Below are positions 13,171-25,165 of a stretch of 64,000 nt of DNA, one piece after another. Under the pieces are notes generated by a model. That model was not told where the DNA came from and did no database searches. It saw nothing but the letters and a program-made list of their open reading frames with translations. The stretch comes from Valencia hispanica. Lineage: Eukaryota; Chordata; Actinopteri; Cyprinodontiformes; Valenciidae. The stretch's first letter is position 1, and the number at the start of each line of letters is the position of its first letter. A program made the position numbers and the translations under genes. Location of the stretch: assembly GCA_963556495.2 (NCBI GenBank), contig OY747722.1, positions 20,965,501 through 21,029,500 of the forward strand, given 5' to 3'.

Positions 13171-13539
13171 AATAAACGTAATATTTAAGACAGTAATGTA
13201 CATGCCTTACAGTGAAATGAGAACCTGGTTTAGCTTGAGCTGAATAGATACAGTTGTAAAAACCAACAGTTTTGGATGTCCTTCAGATATAAAAATGTTA
13301 CAACCCCTTTCCTAAATTATTTGCTCCCACAAAGACTTCAACACCTTTGGGCTGTACACGTGTCATATTTTATTCACCAGAAAAGCATTTGCCATCCTAT
13401 TAGTCTGTATAACCTCCAGTTCTTGGGGATTTCCAAATACCACACGTGTCTTTGTGCCAAATGTAAAAACCATTGGTAAATTCTATCAACTTATAAATAT
13501 GGCAAATGCATTCAAGTATTCATGAAGGCCTAATAATGC

Positions 13540-14500
13540 TATAGGCTAATATTTCCATAAAGCAGCCGCACACTAAGTCAAGATACTATTTAAGGCCTGG
13601 GCCGCAAATACCTCCACACTGCAGAAAAAAGGAGAGGGTCTTGCCATGAAAGACGACATTATGCTAACAAGTCAGATTACTGTACACAATAACTTTATCT
13701 TAAAAGTAAATACCATCCTTGGTGGGGTGTTATGGAAAGTCACTGGCAATATTTCTGTGGGGACCAAATGCTCCTTATCAGCATTAGTCGAGCGATTCAG
13801 GCCTGCCCGAAGAAAGATGAGTCTTCAAACTCATTCTATTCATGGTCAGACGTGTAATTACCCTCAGCTCAGTCTAGACGTAACCGCTTTCACAGTATTT
13901 AAGACCCTCCCTATGCAACGCACGGACGCTGGCTCCCACCACAGAGCCCTGCGCGTTAAATCTGAGGGCAGATAAATTAGCAAAGAATGCAATAAAATGG
14001 ACACAATGAGTGGAACTTTATCCTCCCCACTGCTAAATGAGATTTCTTTGAAATGCAGATCAGTGGCTCTAGATTAGTGAATTTTAGCTGCTGTCAACAT
14101 CATAACAAAATACAAATGCGATTGTTCGCCGCTGCCTTATCTCCTTGCTTCCATCTGCTGGCTGATTATTTACTCCCCCCTGATTTACTATGCAGATCTA
14201 AATAAGTCGCATCAAAAGGGGGGCTTACTGCACAATGCCTTCTTAAGCTTCGACATCAAGGTATTTGAAAAACCGGTAGTCACATGAAAAGGCTGCCCAT
14301 CAAAGGCACATCTCTAATGAACTCTCCCATATCAGAGGGGGCTTGCGGGGCCCTGGCTTTAATACCATCTGTGTGATGAGAGAGAAGCAAACCTGAGAGC
14401 CAGACCCACCAAGCTGAGGTGGAGAAAGACAGGAGAAAGACGAAGGCCTGAGTAATCAGATGAGATTAACTCAGTGGTGAGGCTAGTTATAGGTTTTTCC
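13540..14500. other. Complex, repeat-poor block, candidate conserved non-coding DNA
   Basis: The block is balanced in base composition and free of simple repeats, family repeats and coherent reading frames. It contains several homeodomain-like TAATTA/ATTAG cores and octamer-like ATGCAGAT (near 14055 and 14193). Such blocks in a developmental transcription-factor intron are often enhancers. This is pattern-based inference only. Confidence 0.3.
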
Positions 14501-15242
14501 ATCCGTTTATCAAACTTTTAAGTGTCGGTTGAGGGCGGCACTATAAAAAAAAACAACAACAAAAAGACACACCACTGGTAAAAGATTAGACCAATTCAAA
14601 ATGGAAAAAAATGGGCCACAGTTTTCTTTTTTCCAAAAACTAAGGATTAACCTGGTCAAAGCAAATATTCTTTAAAATGAAAGAATATCAAACCATGTTA
14701 ATAACTATATGTTACCATTGGTGGATTAATCGTGGTCAGAGGTAGAAGAGAACAAGAAGCACACTCTACTATCAGGGAGCTTTGGCCATCTTCACTGAGC
14801 TTTTGCTTTATGCTCGTGCAAAAACCTTTAATTTCATGGTGTATTTGTTGCATTCAGCACACAGGACGGATTACAACTGACAATCTCCAGACTTATACGG
14901 AGAAAAATAAACTGCATGGAGGGATCATGATTTGTAACCCCACCACCATCGCTGCCGCCACCACCACCGACCTGCTTATTATCCCTGCGTCTGGATGAAG
15001 GGGAAGACCCCCACTGACGAGCCCCCAGTTTACCAGTGAACAATTAGCCCCGGAGCACGAGTGGCCCTGGCACATGTGGTTAAGACGCGTGTGTTGCGGG
15101 AGAGTGTCAGATGATGAAGGGATGAGGATGGGAGGAGGGAAAGGAGGAGAGAACATTGCATGGGTGGGAGGGAATGTAATAAGCGCGTGGCAGGCACGCT
15201 TACCAGTTTGGACTTCTGAGTGTGCCCTTCCTCCTTAGCATT

Positions 15243-15510
15243 TATAATGTCAAAAGTATTCACACCCCTTTTACTTTTCCACAGTTCAGATCACAACAAC
15301 TAACTTTGCTGTATTTTAAACAGGATTTTATGTCATAGACCAAGATAAAGTTGGGCATAACTGTGAGGTAAAAGCAAAATGATCTGAAAATGTACAATGG
15401 AAACCTAAGAGTGGTGTGAAACGTTTTCCAATCACCATGCTTGGGGTAAATAATCCTCACAACATGATGGTGCCACCACCAGATTTCACTATGGTGATGG
15501 TCATTTTAAA
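15243..15510 (-). mobile_element. Internally deleted Tc1/mariner element
   Basis: It begins with the terminal-type sequence GTCAAAAGTATTCACACCCC. The subterminal repeat region follows (TTTATGTCATAGACCAAGA), and the sequence then passes into the reverse complement of the SVKxGGGT-type transposase motif (ACATGATGGTGCCACCACC). Most of the transposase is missing. Confidence 0.7.
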
Positions 15511-17575
15511 AGATGATATATATCCACTTTTCAGAGAAGATAAATATTGTTTGAGAAATTAACCTCTCAGGTTTGTTGCTAAATATCTTTTTGTTCCTTT
15601 TTTTTTTTTGAAACCATCCAAATTGAACTGGTGATGTGAAGGCGCCTGGTGGCTGAGTTCCAGCTACTCTGCCCTCCCCTAACCCTGCCTCAAGCATCTT
15701 TGTTGCTGTGTGGCATGCCAGCTGGGCTCAGTGCCAGTCGCATTTGCAACCACAAGGGAACCTTGTCTTTTGCCTTGCCTAATGAAATGACAAAACAACA
15801 GATTTGCATATGCAGAAACAGGTGTTGTAACAGGTTTGATTCCTCTTGACCCAAGTTGTGTTAAAGAGAGCAAGAGCATAAAAAAAAAAGTTTATAACCA
15901 ACAGCTGCCTGGAGGTATTTAGGCTCTGATGGGCACTCAAGTCTGCACCATCTGCCCTACTTTTTGCCAGAAGTGACAATCTAAATTGAAACCCACTCAT
16001 CAAACATCATAAAAATAAAACTATTGTTTTGCTAGCTCCATATGTTTTGACTATTTCATTTCATTCTCAAGAGTTGCACTGGAAGCTGAACTTCACGGCC
16101 TATGACTGTGATTTAACGAAAATCCAGGAAGGCACACAGAAGGCTGTAATTACCCACCCACCGATCTGCTGCCTTCAAACCAAAGCCCTACGTCATCCTA
16201 CACATCATCCCAGTCTACCCGACCCACATTGCAAAAAAGAAACCTAAGTGGTGGAAAACAACTGCCATTGTTTGGAATAAGATTAAGGCTGCAAGACCAG
16301 TGGTGTTGAGATGATGAGAGAATATACATGTGAGTTCGGCAGTGACAAAATCCAAAGTTAAAAACTGCATTTGTACAAATGTCAAATGTCTCTCCTCTAC
16401 ATTTGACCATATTAAGTCCTGACACAACTGGGGCATGACTTGGAGCATTCATGCAGCTAGTGTACAACAACCTTTGCCTGACCATGGTCCTCTACGCCTG
16501 TGCCCCCACTACCAAACTCCCCCCATTTGCATTATGCCTCCTGTTTTTGTTTAGATGGGTGAGACAGAAGGAACAAACGCGAGACAGTCGTGACCCTGTG
16601 CGAGTTTTGTAACTTGGTCTAAAGCTATGCCAGCAGAAGGCAGCACCATATGCCCTCAGCCTCCAGCTGGATGCTCTTTCTGCAGCCTAATGTGCCTGTC
16701 AAAAACTGTTATTGTCATTACCCCCCCACCCCCGCATGTTTTTTGTTCACCCACATGTTCAAAATAAACATATCTTTTTCTCTTTATCTGTGTCTTTATG
16801 GTGTGCCATTTTTGTTTTTTATCTTGACACAACTCAGCCATACAAAGCAGTGTAACTTTAATATTTTATTAAACTCGTTGCTCTGATTCTCAATTATGAG
16901 GACATGATCTCCGTAAAAGTAATTAATTATTTTACTGGCTCTAATTTTGGTTTGGTGAGGGTACATGACATCTGTCACTTATCTTATATTTACTGTAAAG
17001 GATTCAGGAGATGTCTTGACAACAGTACATGCATTCAAACAAGGGCTGAGGTAGTAACTGCTCCTGGCCCCAGTGATGCCTCGCATGATGTCTGACTGTT
17101 TACGAGTGACAAGGCTGATGACTGAATGGGATTTGAGCAACACTGACCTTGCCTCTTACCACAAGTGACCCTCTGTCTCTTTTATTCAGGGCTAGACCCC
17201 AAAACTGACATCTTTTTATACTATGAAAGCTATGATGCCTCAAACACCACTGAACTGCAAATAAACATGTTGTTTTTTTTTACAGAGAAACGTAAAAACA
17301 ACCAAAAACAACCTTTCATCTGAAGTCATAACATGTTTTATTGTAGAGGTTATGGCTCTGTGCCTGGGGCAGCAAAGGATTAAGGGGTGTCACAAGAAAT
17401 GCAAAACTTTAAACATTTTTATTGGAATAATTTCTAAGTCAATCACTGCAACTGGCTAATGCGTCTAAGCTTGTTATCTGATCTAAGGTTCCGATTTGGT
17501 TCTTTCAAGGACTCTGGACAGCATTTGATCATTTGTAGTGCAAAAATATCTCTCACTGTCTCTCATATGTATGTG
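15511..17575. other. Non-coding, nothing recognised
   Basis: No family repeat or coding exon is recognised. A short C-rich run sits at 16720-16735. Confidence 0.4.
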
Positions 17576-17769
<194 letters not shown>

Positions 17770-17971
17770 ATCATATTTAATCATATTTAATAAATTAGGG
17801 TATGCGCTATAATAAGGCTCATTTGTCAGATTATAAGGTACCTTTTGAAAATAACAACCTTTAAGCAGATTTGAAACATACTTTTCATTAGGCCCCATTT
17901 CTGTGTGTCATGTTTTCATTGACTATACATTGACAATAAACAGTTAACAGAAGGCTTCAATTACTGAAATA

Positions 17972-17973
<2 letters not shown>

Positions 17974-18061
<88 letters not shown>
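17974..18061. repeat. (AT)n microsatellite
   Basis: About 43 uninterrupted AT dinucleotides, 210 bases after the first AT array. Confidence 0.95.
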
Positions 18062-18065
<4 letters not shown>

Positions 18066-18379
18066 TTAAAGGAAGAACTAAAGGAAGGAATTGCACAGTA
18101 AATATGGCAGTAAGAACAAGTGCTGCACAAAAACCTTGAAACATTTTACATGCATTTAAAAACCACTGTTTACACAACCTTAGAATCTGTTTTCCTTCAA
18201 CTTTTCTTCAATATCCCTTTTCCATTTCATGTTGGCCATTTGTTTCTGGCTCTGAGAGACCCAAAACTGACAAACCAAACATGACATCTAACATAAATGA
18301 AAACAAAGGAAATTCTACACTAGATTATGAACTGCAAGGGAGTAAGTTCCAACAATCTCCACTATAATCCACATCCCCT

Positions 18380-18880
18380 GACCCCACCCTGTACAGCTTT
18401 CTCCAGCCAAGGAGTCACATCGGTTCTTGTCGACTCACAGTCAGTCTAGTCGGGCTTTAAGAAGTGACCCAGAGCGTAACTAAAAAAGTCTGAGCTGTCT
18501 CCAGACTCTTAGTAACTGGGGCACACAAAACATCATTACCGTGATGTGGATAATTGCAGCGCAAAGAGGGGTGGCCTCTTAAGCATGTAATGCACTCTTT
18601 TATCTTAAGAAGTCAATCTCTCTCAGGCTGACAGCTTGCAGCGCATGATCCCAGTAAACAAATGCTTTTGTGCGGCACAAAAGTGCCATTAAAGGCCAAA
18701 ACTGTCAACATAGATTCCATCCTTCCTTACAGAGAGGAGGGAATCAAAGTGCGAGAGAGGGGAAAAAAGAAGGGCTTGATCACTTCAGGTTGTTTTAACT
18801 TGCATAGAGGTTGTCGTGGAAACATTTCTGTGAGGTTAACAGAGATAAAAACTTGAACAGGTGCCATTTAAAAGCCTTCA
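18380..18880. other. Complex, repeat-poor block, candidate conserved non-coding DNA
   Basis: The block is non-repetitive, of mixed composition, and has no coherent coding frame or splice-bounded exon. The part from about 18530 to 18710 is especially dense in distinct motifs, such as GGATAATTG, AGCGCAAAG and GTAAACAAAT (a forkhead-type core near 18655). Inference only. Confidence 0.3.
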
Positions 18881-19199
18881 AGTTCAGTAACAGTGCAAAG
18901 TTAGCCATCCATGAGTAACTTTAGTAGATTTGGGCTCTGGGATGTGTTTAGAGAAAGTGATACTGGTGTACCACTCTTTTAATAGTATTAACCACTTTTC
19001 CTAAAATGTAACAACACCTCAAGGGGTTTAGCGAGCAGGCTGTGTAATTACAGAAAGGGTTGGGGGGGATGGGAAATGGTGGAATTCAAAAGAAAAGAAA
19101 TAGCCCGAAAAACAGATTGCAATTTACTTTTCGGTGTTGATCTAAAATTTTATACCCAAATCATTCAGCAGCTGTCAACTTAAAGGGGTTTTTGCATTC

Positions 19200-19720
19200 A
19201 CCAGGAACGACATGCAAAGTTTTTAATTGAAGAACAAATAAAAAGCTCCCTCTGCTTCACCACAGCTAGAAGCAATCATTTCCATATTTAAGACGCAATC
19301 CTGCAAACAGCCAGCGTTCATCGAGCTGAAAGCAGCCCAATCTTAATTTTGATAAATGATTGAAACATATGACAGGGTATACACATTAATCCTGTGGAGG
19401 ACATTCATTTTCCTATTACCATAATGTAGAGCACGACCACCCGATGATGAATGCAGCAATCAAAAAATGGTACGCGGCAAGAGAGAGAGGAGAGCCGGGG
19501 GTAATAAGTGCGCTGCTCCCAACATTGGTCACTCTCCATCTCTCCTATAGCCTTGAGGGAGGGAAACAAAATAATGCCTCCTAGTGACCTCACTTACGGC
19601 CACACACATCATCCCAACAACAGGTAAACAAGGGAGCAGGACCAGCTTTAATTATGTCCTAAGAAATCGTGAGGGGGGCAGTCGAACAAAGGGGCCGATT
19701 GTGCACTGTCGTCGACATAT
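19200..19720. other. Complex, repeat-poor block, candidate conserved non-coding DNA
   Basis: This is another non-repetitive stretch lying 1.6-2.4 kb inside the inferred foxp2 first intron. It includes TAAT cores and the possible small exon listed separately at 19598-19658. Confidence 0.3.
19598..19658 (-). other. Possible alternative leader exon
   Basis: On the minus strand GATTTCTTAG precedes a 61-base segment that ends at GTGGCC followed by the donor GTAAGTGAG. The donor is strong and the acceptor's pyrimidine tract is short. It would sit between the two better-supported leader exons. Confidence 0.22.
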
Positions 19721-19779
19721 TTCATGAGGGGCATTTATTGCTGCCTTGGCCTTTGAAGAGTAAGAGCTGCTGAGTGAAA

Positions 19780-19781
19780 GT

Positions 19782-19812
<31 letters not shown>

Positions 19813-19814
19813 GG
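19780..19814. repeat. (GT)n followed by a 19-base G run
   Basis: Eight GT units run directly into 19 consecutive G residues, a possible G-quadruplex former on the + strand. Confidence 0.95.
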
Positions 19815-20264
19815 TCTACCCACACCTGCATAACTGGGAAAGGGGAACACCTGTGCACCCTGCAGCCTGAACAAGAAGGGTGGCTGAAGCTAAATCTGAG
19901 GGGTGAAACCTGATCAGAGGACAGGCCTGACGCTTTTGTTAGAATATCGTCAAACAAAAAAGGGTTATATAAATTTTTTCCTGTAATTACAAGAGAAGTG
20001 ACTTAAGAGTATGAGAAGAAATGTAGTGTTGAGCTGTGATTGTAGGAATTCCATGATAGGACTTAATATTCTATCCCTTTTTGACTTGGAGTGGAACATA
20101 GAAAAATGGAGTATGCATCAACGGTAAGGTGACCACGCTGCTGCTAATATCTATTGAAAAGGCTTTCACCAGTCCTATCTGAAATATAAATCTTAGCAAA
20201 TAATTGTGAATGTGTGTGTGCTTGAAAAAGCAATGATGATGGTTATTTAATGGAGGAAAAACAC

Positions 20265-20575
20265 GTACAGCTCTGGAAACCACAGCAAAAGGATCAGTTT
20301 CTCTGGTTCTACAACTTACAGGTATGTGTTTGATAAAATAATTATTTTTTTATTCATTTGTCTTATTCTATGAACCACTGCCAACATTACTCCTGAGTTC
20401 CAAATAAAACGTAATGTCAGTTGTTTGTGCAAAATGACAAAAACAAGTAAGAAAGATTCAGTTTTGAGACCTTAAATAACACAAAAAGAACAAGTTAACA
20501 TTTTTAAACACAATAATAATATTTTAATCCATGAAGAGTTCATGAATCAATATTTGATGCAATCCCATTCCTGGA
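20265..20575. mobile_element. Tc1/mariner terminal region (solo end)
   Basis: It starts ACAGCTCTGGAAACCACAG and continues with CAGTTTCTCTGGTTCTAC, GGTATGTGTTTGATAAAAT, TTGAGACCTTAAATAACAC and CATGAATCAATATTTGATG. This order matches the end of a Tc1-like element common in fish and amphibians. The transposase part and the opposite end are not recognisable. Confidence 0.6.
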
Positions 20576-20579
20576 TTGA

Positions 20580-21080
20580 ATGTTTTCCAGTTTTTCCCCT
20601 TGCAGTTGGGTTCAGAGGATCACCTAATCAGTACCTTATTAAGTACAATATGGGGTTTGCTTTTGTGCTGGAATTCAACAGACACTGAAATGGATTAGTT
20701 CTCATACATAAGTGAGAAAAACATTTACGGTGGTTTCTTTTTACCCCCAATGCTACATGCCCACTGAAGATGGACTTAAAACTTAAATATAGTTACTATG
20801 AATTGAATGTTTTGTGAAATACTTATTTTACCTAAATATTGTAAATGATAAATTTGACTTGCGTATTTAAAAGTTATGAACTCGTTTAAATTAGTAAAGA
20901 GAAAGAAATCAATCTAATAGTTCAAATTAAACATTAAAGCTATAACTTAGTATAATATAGTATAAGCAAATATATACAAAATACTGGTAATGCACTTCTG
21001 TATCAAATTAAATATTTTCTAAGTAGTATAATTTATACGTAATGGTAAAATTATGTGCAGGTGTGAAACAGTAAAATATT
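20580..21080. other. Non-coding, AT-rich, nothing recognised
   Basis: Very AT-rich sequence between the Tc1 end and the CpG-rich segment. I see no feature in it. Confidence 0.4.
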
Positions 21081-21292
21081 TTTTTATGGTTTTACTAATG
21101 AATTGAGCTGAGTAGAAAACAGCCGGACGCTAATTAAAAACGCGCATAAAGTCCACGCGCAACTTGTAAACAACCAGCTACTGTCTCGAGGCATGTATCT
21201 AAGCAACACAGTGCAAACTTTTACGACCGCGGCGGTCCACTTCCTAACATAAGAAGTCAAAGAATAAGTTCCTAGGGCAGAAAAAAACTTAC

Positions 21293-21650
21293 CACAAACA
21301 CACACACAAAAATCAGGAATATTTCCCTGTTAAGTCAAAGGGACACACCAGGTGAGAAGTCGTCGTCGTCCTCCTGCTCTCTAGACTCGCGGCGATGTTC
21401 GCACGTGACTGTCCGACTTCAACATAACGCGGAGGGTAAAAAGCAAACAACAAGACAAGAAGCGGCGGTGTAAATAACCAGCTAAAAAAAAAAAAAAAAA
21501 AAAAAAAAAGCTCAGTATTCCTCTGCTGGGCACCGCTGTTGGGAGACACACACACTCTCCTCCTGCTGTCTCTCGTCAACGCTGCTGTTATTACTAATGC
21601 AACAGAGAGGAAAAAGCAGTACACTGAGTCCTGTTTGAATGACGTGCAAT
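21293..21650 (-). other. foxp2: First leader exon, inferred foxp2 exon 1
   Basis: The minus-strand sequence is CpG-rich (GCGGCGATG, ACGCGG, CGTCGTCGTC in the + reading) and ends at a strong donor, GTTTGTG then GTAAGT. The 5' limit is uncertain because no TATA box is evident, and 21650 is only an estimate. A 25-base A tract (21485-21509, T on the transcript) lies inside. A 14-codon upstream reading frame begins with ATG at 21425 and stops at 21381, so translation from here would be short. The exon lies head-to-head with ppp1r3a, as FOXP2 does with PPP1R3A in mammals. No coding exon of foxp2 is in the window. Identity is therefore inference from position, orientation and signals. Confidence 0.5.
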
Positions 21651-21659
21651 GCGAGGAAG

Positions 21660-22060
21660 AAGCGCCTTGTTTTTTTTTTTCTTTTTTTAACCCCCCTCGT
21701 TACGATTCAAACACACATCAAGCTGTATCCCAAGCAAGCACGTATATTTGGGACTAGAACCCCCCCTCCGGAGTGTGTGGGATTGGGGGGGGGGGCACTT
21801 GCTTGTGCCACGGGAGGTGTGTGTTGTTATTTTGGGGGGGGGCGTACGCTTCTTCGACCCCCCCCGTGTGACGTCAGGGCACCTACCGCGTAAATAAAAA
21901 CTAATTTTGGGAAACTTTGTTGCCGCTTTAATGGCGAGACCGTGACGTGTGTGAGACTTCGTCTTCGAACGTGCAGGGTTAGCTACAGTGTAACTAACGG
22001 CACGGGACCGAGCCGGTAAACTTCAAACAACCAGTCTTCACGTGCTGAAATTTGACATTA
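21660..22060 (-). promoter_or_regulatory. CpG-rich promoter region, inferred foxp2 promoter
   Basis: CpG dinucleotides, rare elsewhere in the left half, are frequent here. A perfect palindromic CRE (TGACGTCA) is at 21869-21876 and a half site (TGACG) at 21943-21947. Runs of 11 and 9 G (near 21786 and 21834) face a run of 9-10 C near 21858. I infer promoter function from composition and from the leader exon just downstream on the minus strand. Confidence 0.45.
21869..21876. promoter_or_regulatory. Palindromic cAMP response element
   Basis: TGACGTCA, the full CREB/ATF consensus, within the CpG-rich segment about 200 bases upstream of the inferred minus-strand exon 1. Confidence 0.5.
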
Positions 22061-23835
22061 TTTTGGAAACTGCAAAAGTCAATATGTAGGCTATTCAAGA
22101 ACTGTTCCTGTAACATCTCCCCTAGTTGCTCATTTTCACTGCATGTCCATACGTTTTATATAATTTTCCTGTCGCGTTTTGTCGAATTAATAAAGTAAAT
22201 ACGCATGAATTAAATGTCTGATATATACCTGTTTGTGGATGTGACACTCATAATTTAAAAATAAGAAATGAGAATGATCAAAACGTCAAACTACTGTGCG
22301 TTTAGAAAATCTTAATAAAAGAACACAGCTTTAATCTGCACATTATTTAAGTTTGAGGATAAAGCTAGGTTATTTAAATATTGTATCTAATATATTCACT
22401 ATCAACCCTATTACAAAATAGAGTGAAGTGTTTAAACGTTAACTAATAGATACATTTTCCAAATACAATTACAGCTAACAAGTACTTTATTGGTTTTAAG
22501 ATATAATACATAAATGAACCAGCTAAAGATTGTTTTTTAACAAAACAGTCTGTTTATTGCGTCCCTTTTGCGTATTTAGCCTGTTCATCATCGGATCGAC
22601 ATGGTCGGATATTGAATACCTGTCGATTGGTTTTTCGTTTGTATCTTCTTTTTATTCAACCTGCTGCGACGTCCGTGATGAAGGAATGAATGACCAGATC
22701 AAGCACAAGGACTTGGGAATGTGTCTTTCTTTTATGTCCCAAAAAAAGTGTCATATGCTTGCTGTTTTCCACACCTTAAATTGTTTCACTTGATTATTTT
22801 TGTATCATTTGTGATTTATCGAACACAGATATTTAATTAGGTGAAGACGTTTTAATCAAAATCAGAGAAGTAGATACCCTTTGTTTCATTTATTTTTTTT
22901 AATGTAATCCTCATGTATTCACGGGATAGTCATAATCTGCCATGCAGCATACCCTAAAGGAAATAACAGTTTATTCTAACAATTTATTGCGGTTTAAGTG
23001 TTGCATTATTGTATTGTTATACACAGTAGAAACAGTACATGTATGAATTCTAAACAAAATAAATGTAACTTATTTTTACCTCATGTGTTTATTATTATGT
23101 ATTGTTTTTTTTTTGACTAAACCTTTTTGCTAAAAAAAATAATAAGTTGGACGTTCAGCTTTCAGCGTGAGAGGAAAGAACGTCGGAGCTGTGATAGTGG
23201 CATGCTGTCACCTAGTGGCCATTTTGTAAAACGTTTGGCATATGGTAACATGGACAATGAACTTCAATGAACTCTTATTAAAAAAGTGGTCCATTGACTC
23301 TGTAAAAAACTGTCTCTGTAACACAAATTCTACACTTGTATGTTATTTTGAATAAAGAAGATAAAAACATTTATTTTGTCTTGGTCTTGTAATAACTTTA
23401 TTTTGATCTACTGATAGTCTCAATATACAAGCTTTTTGCTGTCCACTACAATATTAGTATATCAATATTAATTTTAAACAAATGTGTATGTTTGTAGGAA
23501 TTGTTGTATTGGTACATTTTCACCAAACTGCTATAAAACTTGGAAGAGAACAGGTTTGGTTTCAGAATGTTTGACAAGGAGTGCTTTGAGAACAAATATC
23601 CACTCCCTTACCTTTGAGGGATAATATAACATGCTCTAAAGTCTGTTTGTAAGAAATACTGCTCATGGCTAGAGTTACATAGCTTATCGGGCTTGAGTTG
23701 ATTTAAACATGCAATTTAGGATAGTCTTGGTTGGTAAGAGAAAAGCAAAGTCCAGAAAGAAACATGTTGTATTAAGCTTTGCTGTTGAAGATTAGGTGAA
23801 TTTAATGACAATGCTCACAGATCATCTGTAGATAG
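22061..23835. other. Non-coding spacer between the two divergent promoters
   Basis: AT-rich with no coding frame or named repeat. A short GC-richer piece at 23150-23230 contains CACCTAGTGGCC, a CTCF-like core. That is weak evidence on its own. Confidence 0.4.
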
Positions 23836-23840
23836 TTACA

Positions 23841-24310
23841 ATGCAAAAGTACTCAAACCCATTGAACTTTTTCATTTTTGCCACTTTACAACCACAAACT
23901 ACAATGTATTTTATTAAGGTTTTTTGTGATCAACTAACACAAAGTAACAAAGTTGAAAAAAAGATGTGGTTGTCAACATTTTTTTTTACAAATAAAAATC
24001 CAAAAGGTGCAGTGTACATTTCCAAGCCAAACCCTGATTAAATTGTAGGCAGTACATTTAAGGGGATGTCTTTACCAGCTTTGCAAATAAAGACTGAATT
24101 GCTCTGTACTATCTTGCTTGCTAAACAGCTCCAGCTTACTGAGAATGAATGAAGTGCATAACAACAGCAGTTTTGCAACCACAGGTTTTGCAACAGAAAG
24201 TTCAGTTTTAGTCTCATCTGAGCAGAGCACCTTATTCCACATGTTTGCTTTGCTTTGGCTTGTACCAAATTCTGAAATTAAATAAATAAATAGATAACAG
24301 TGGAACTTTT
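23841..24310 (-). mobile_element. Tc1/mariner remnant
   Basis: The left end TGCAAAAGTACTCAAACCC is followed by the subterminal motif TTTTGTGATCAACTAACAC. At 24210-24245 comes the reverse complement of a transposase segment typical of Tc1 (CTCATCTGAGCAGAGCACC then CCACATGTTTGC). The right end is not recognised. Confidence 0.65.
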
Positions 24311-24645
24311 TCAGTATTGACTTCAAAAGTAAATTGCTTGTAATGGTTTTAATTAGATAGATCAGAGTAAAGGATGTTGTTTAACAAATGCATGCAACAC
24401 TTTTTTTGTTTATTTATTTGAAAGGGGAAAAAAGTTTGTTTCACTCCAATGTTCCCCTGCTTTGTGTGGTCAAGCAAATACAATTTCAGTATGATACACT
24501 CAAGTCTGGGGTACCAACATTTCAAAATATATATGGTATCAATACTTTTAGAAAAGCTCTAATAAATGAGGCTTCCACAACACAGCAACAGCACTATTAT
24601 TAATTTGACACAGTGTTGGTGGGAATTCTCTCTTTTAATCCTCTG

Positions 24646-24658
24646 GGGTCAGAGGTCA
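24646..24658. promoter_or_regulatory. DR1-type nuclear receptor element
   Basis: GGGTCA G AGGTCA is a direct repeat of AGGTCA-type half sites with a one-base spacer, the arrangement bound by PPAR/RXR, HNF4 and related receptors. It lies about 510 bases upstream of the ppp1r3a start codon. Binding is not shown. Confidence 0.35.
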
Positions 24659-24692
24659 GTGTCAGCTCCCCAGCAGAGAGGAGGGTGATACT

Positions 24693-24698
24693 CAGCTG
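24693..24698. promoter_or_regulatory. E-box CAGCTG
   Basis: A myogenic-type E-box upstream of ppp1r3a. A second lies 33 bases further on. Confidence 0.35.
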
Positions 24699-24725
24699 CA
24701 AACGAACACTTCAGTCAGGCAGACC

Positions 24726-24731
24726 CAGCTG
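24726..24731. promoter_or_regulatory. E-box CAGCTG
   Basis: Second member of a pair of identical E-boxes. Paired CAGCTG sites are typical of MyoD/myogenin-driven genes. Confidence 0.35.
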
Positions 24732-24911
24732 CTTGAAGTGCACAGTCTCGGTTGTATACAGCTTGAACTTTTGAAGAGTTGTTTCTTTTATTTGATCACA
24801 CAAGGTTGATCCCTTCTAAACCTAAAAGGAAAGTCCCACTAAAAATACAAAACATTAAGGAAGAGGACTTCATTGTGAAGCAGATATTGGACAAGTTTGT
24901 ATTTTTCCCTC

Positions 24912-24921
24912 CATATATAGG
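24912..24921 (+). promoter_or_regulatory. TATA-like or CArG-like box
   Basis: The sequence CCATATATAGG can be read as a TATA box. It can also be read as a CArG-like box one base longer than the SRF consensus. As a TATA box it would place transcription start near 24945 and give a leader of about 220 bases. Confidence 0.3.
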
Positions 24922-24971
24922 ACGCATATTTGGGGAGAAAGGATAAAGGGTCAGCCCAGTTTAACTGTGTC

Positions 24972-24981
24972 CTATTATTAG
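24972..24981 (+). promoter_or_regulatory. MEF2 site
   Basis: CTATTATTAG fits the MEF2 consensus YTA(A/T)4TAR at every position. It lies 185 bases before the ppp1r3a start codon and 24 bases from an E-box. MEF2 plus E-box is the usual striated-muscle combination, consistent with the gene's role. Confidence 0.45.
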
Positions 24982-25004
24982 ACATGGCTCAGACTCTCAG
25001 CGCT

Positions 25005-25010
25005 CAGCTG
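25005..25010. promoter_or_regulatory. E-box CAGCTG
   Basis: Third identical E-box, close to the MEF2 site upstream of ppp1r3a. Confidence 0.35.
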
Positions 25011-25165
25011 TAACTGTACTCCATCTGTCAAGTCACGTCCTCTTCCTGCTCTCCCCCACTCAGTATTGCTGCAGCCAGGCTAAGGACACTCTGGTCTGTG
25101 CCACCCATACAAGCCAGACAAACAGCAGAATAGGTGAGCAGTGTCCTCCCAGACCACCACGCACT

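Noticed and set aside
21313..21624. 103-codon minus-strand frame in the CpG-rich segment
   Set aside because: It runs through a 25-base poly-T tract encoding a run of F and lies in what looks like an untranslated leader.
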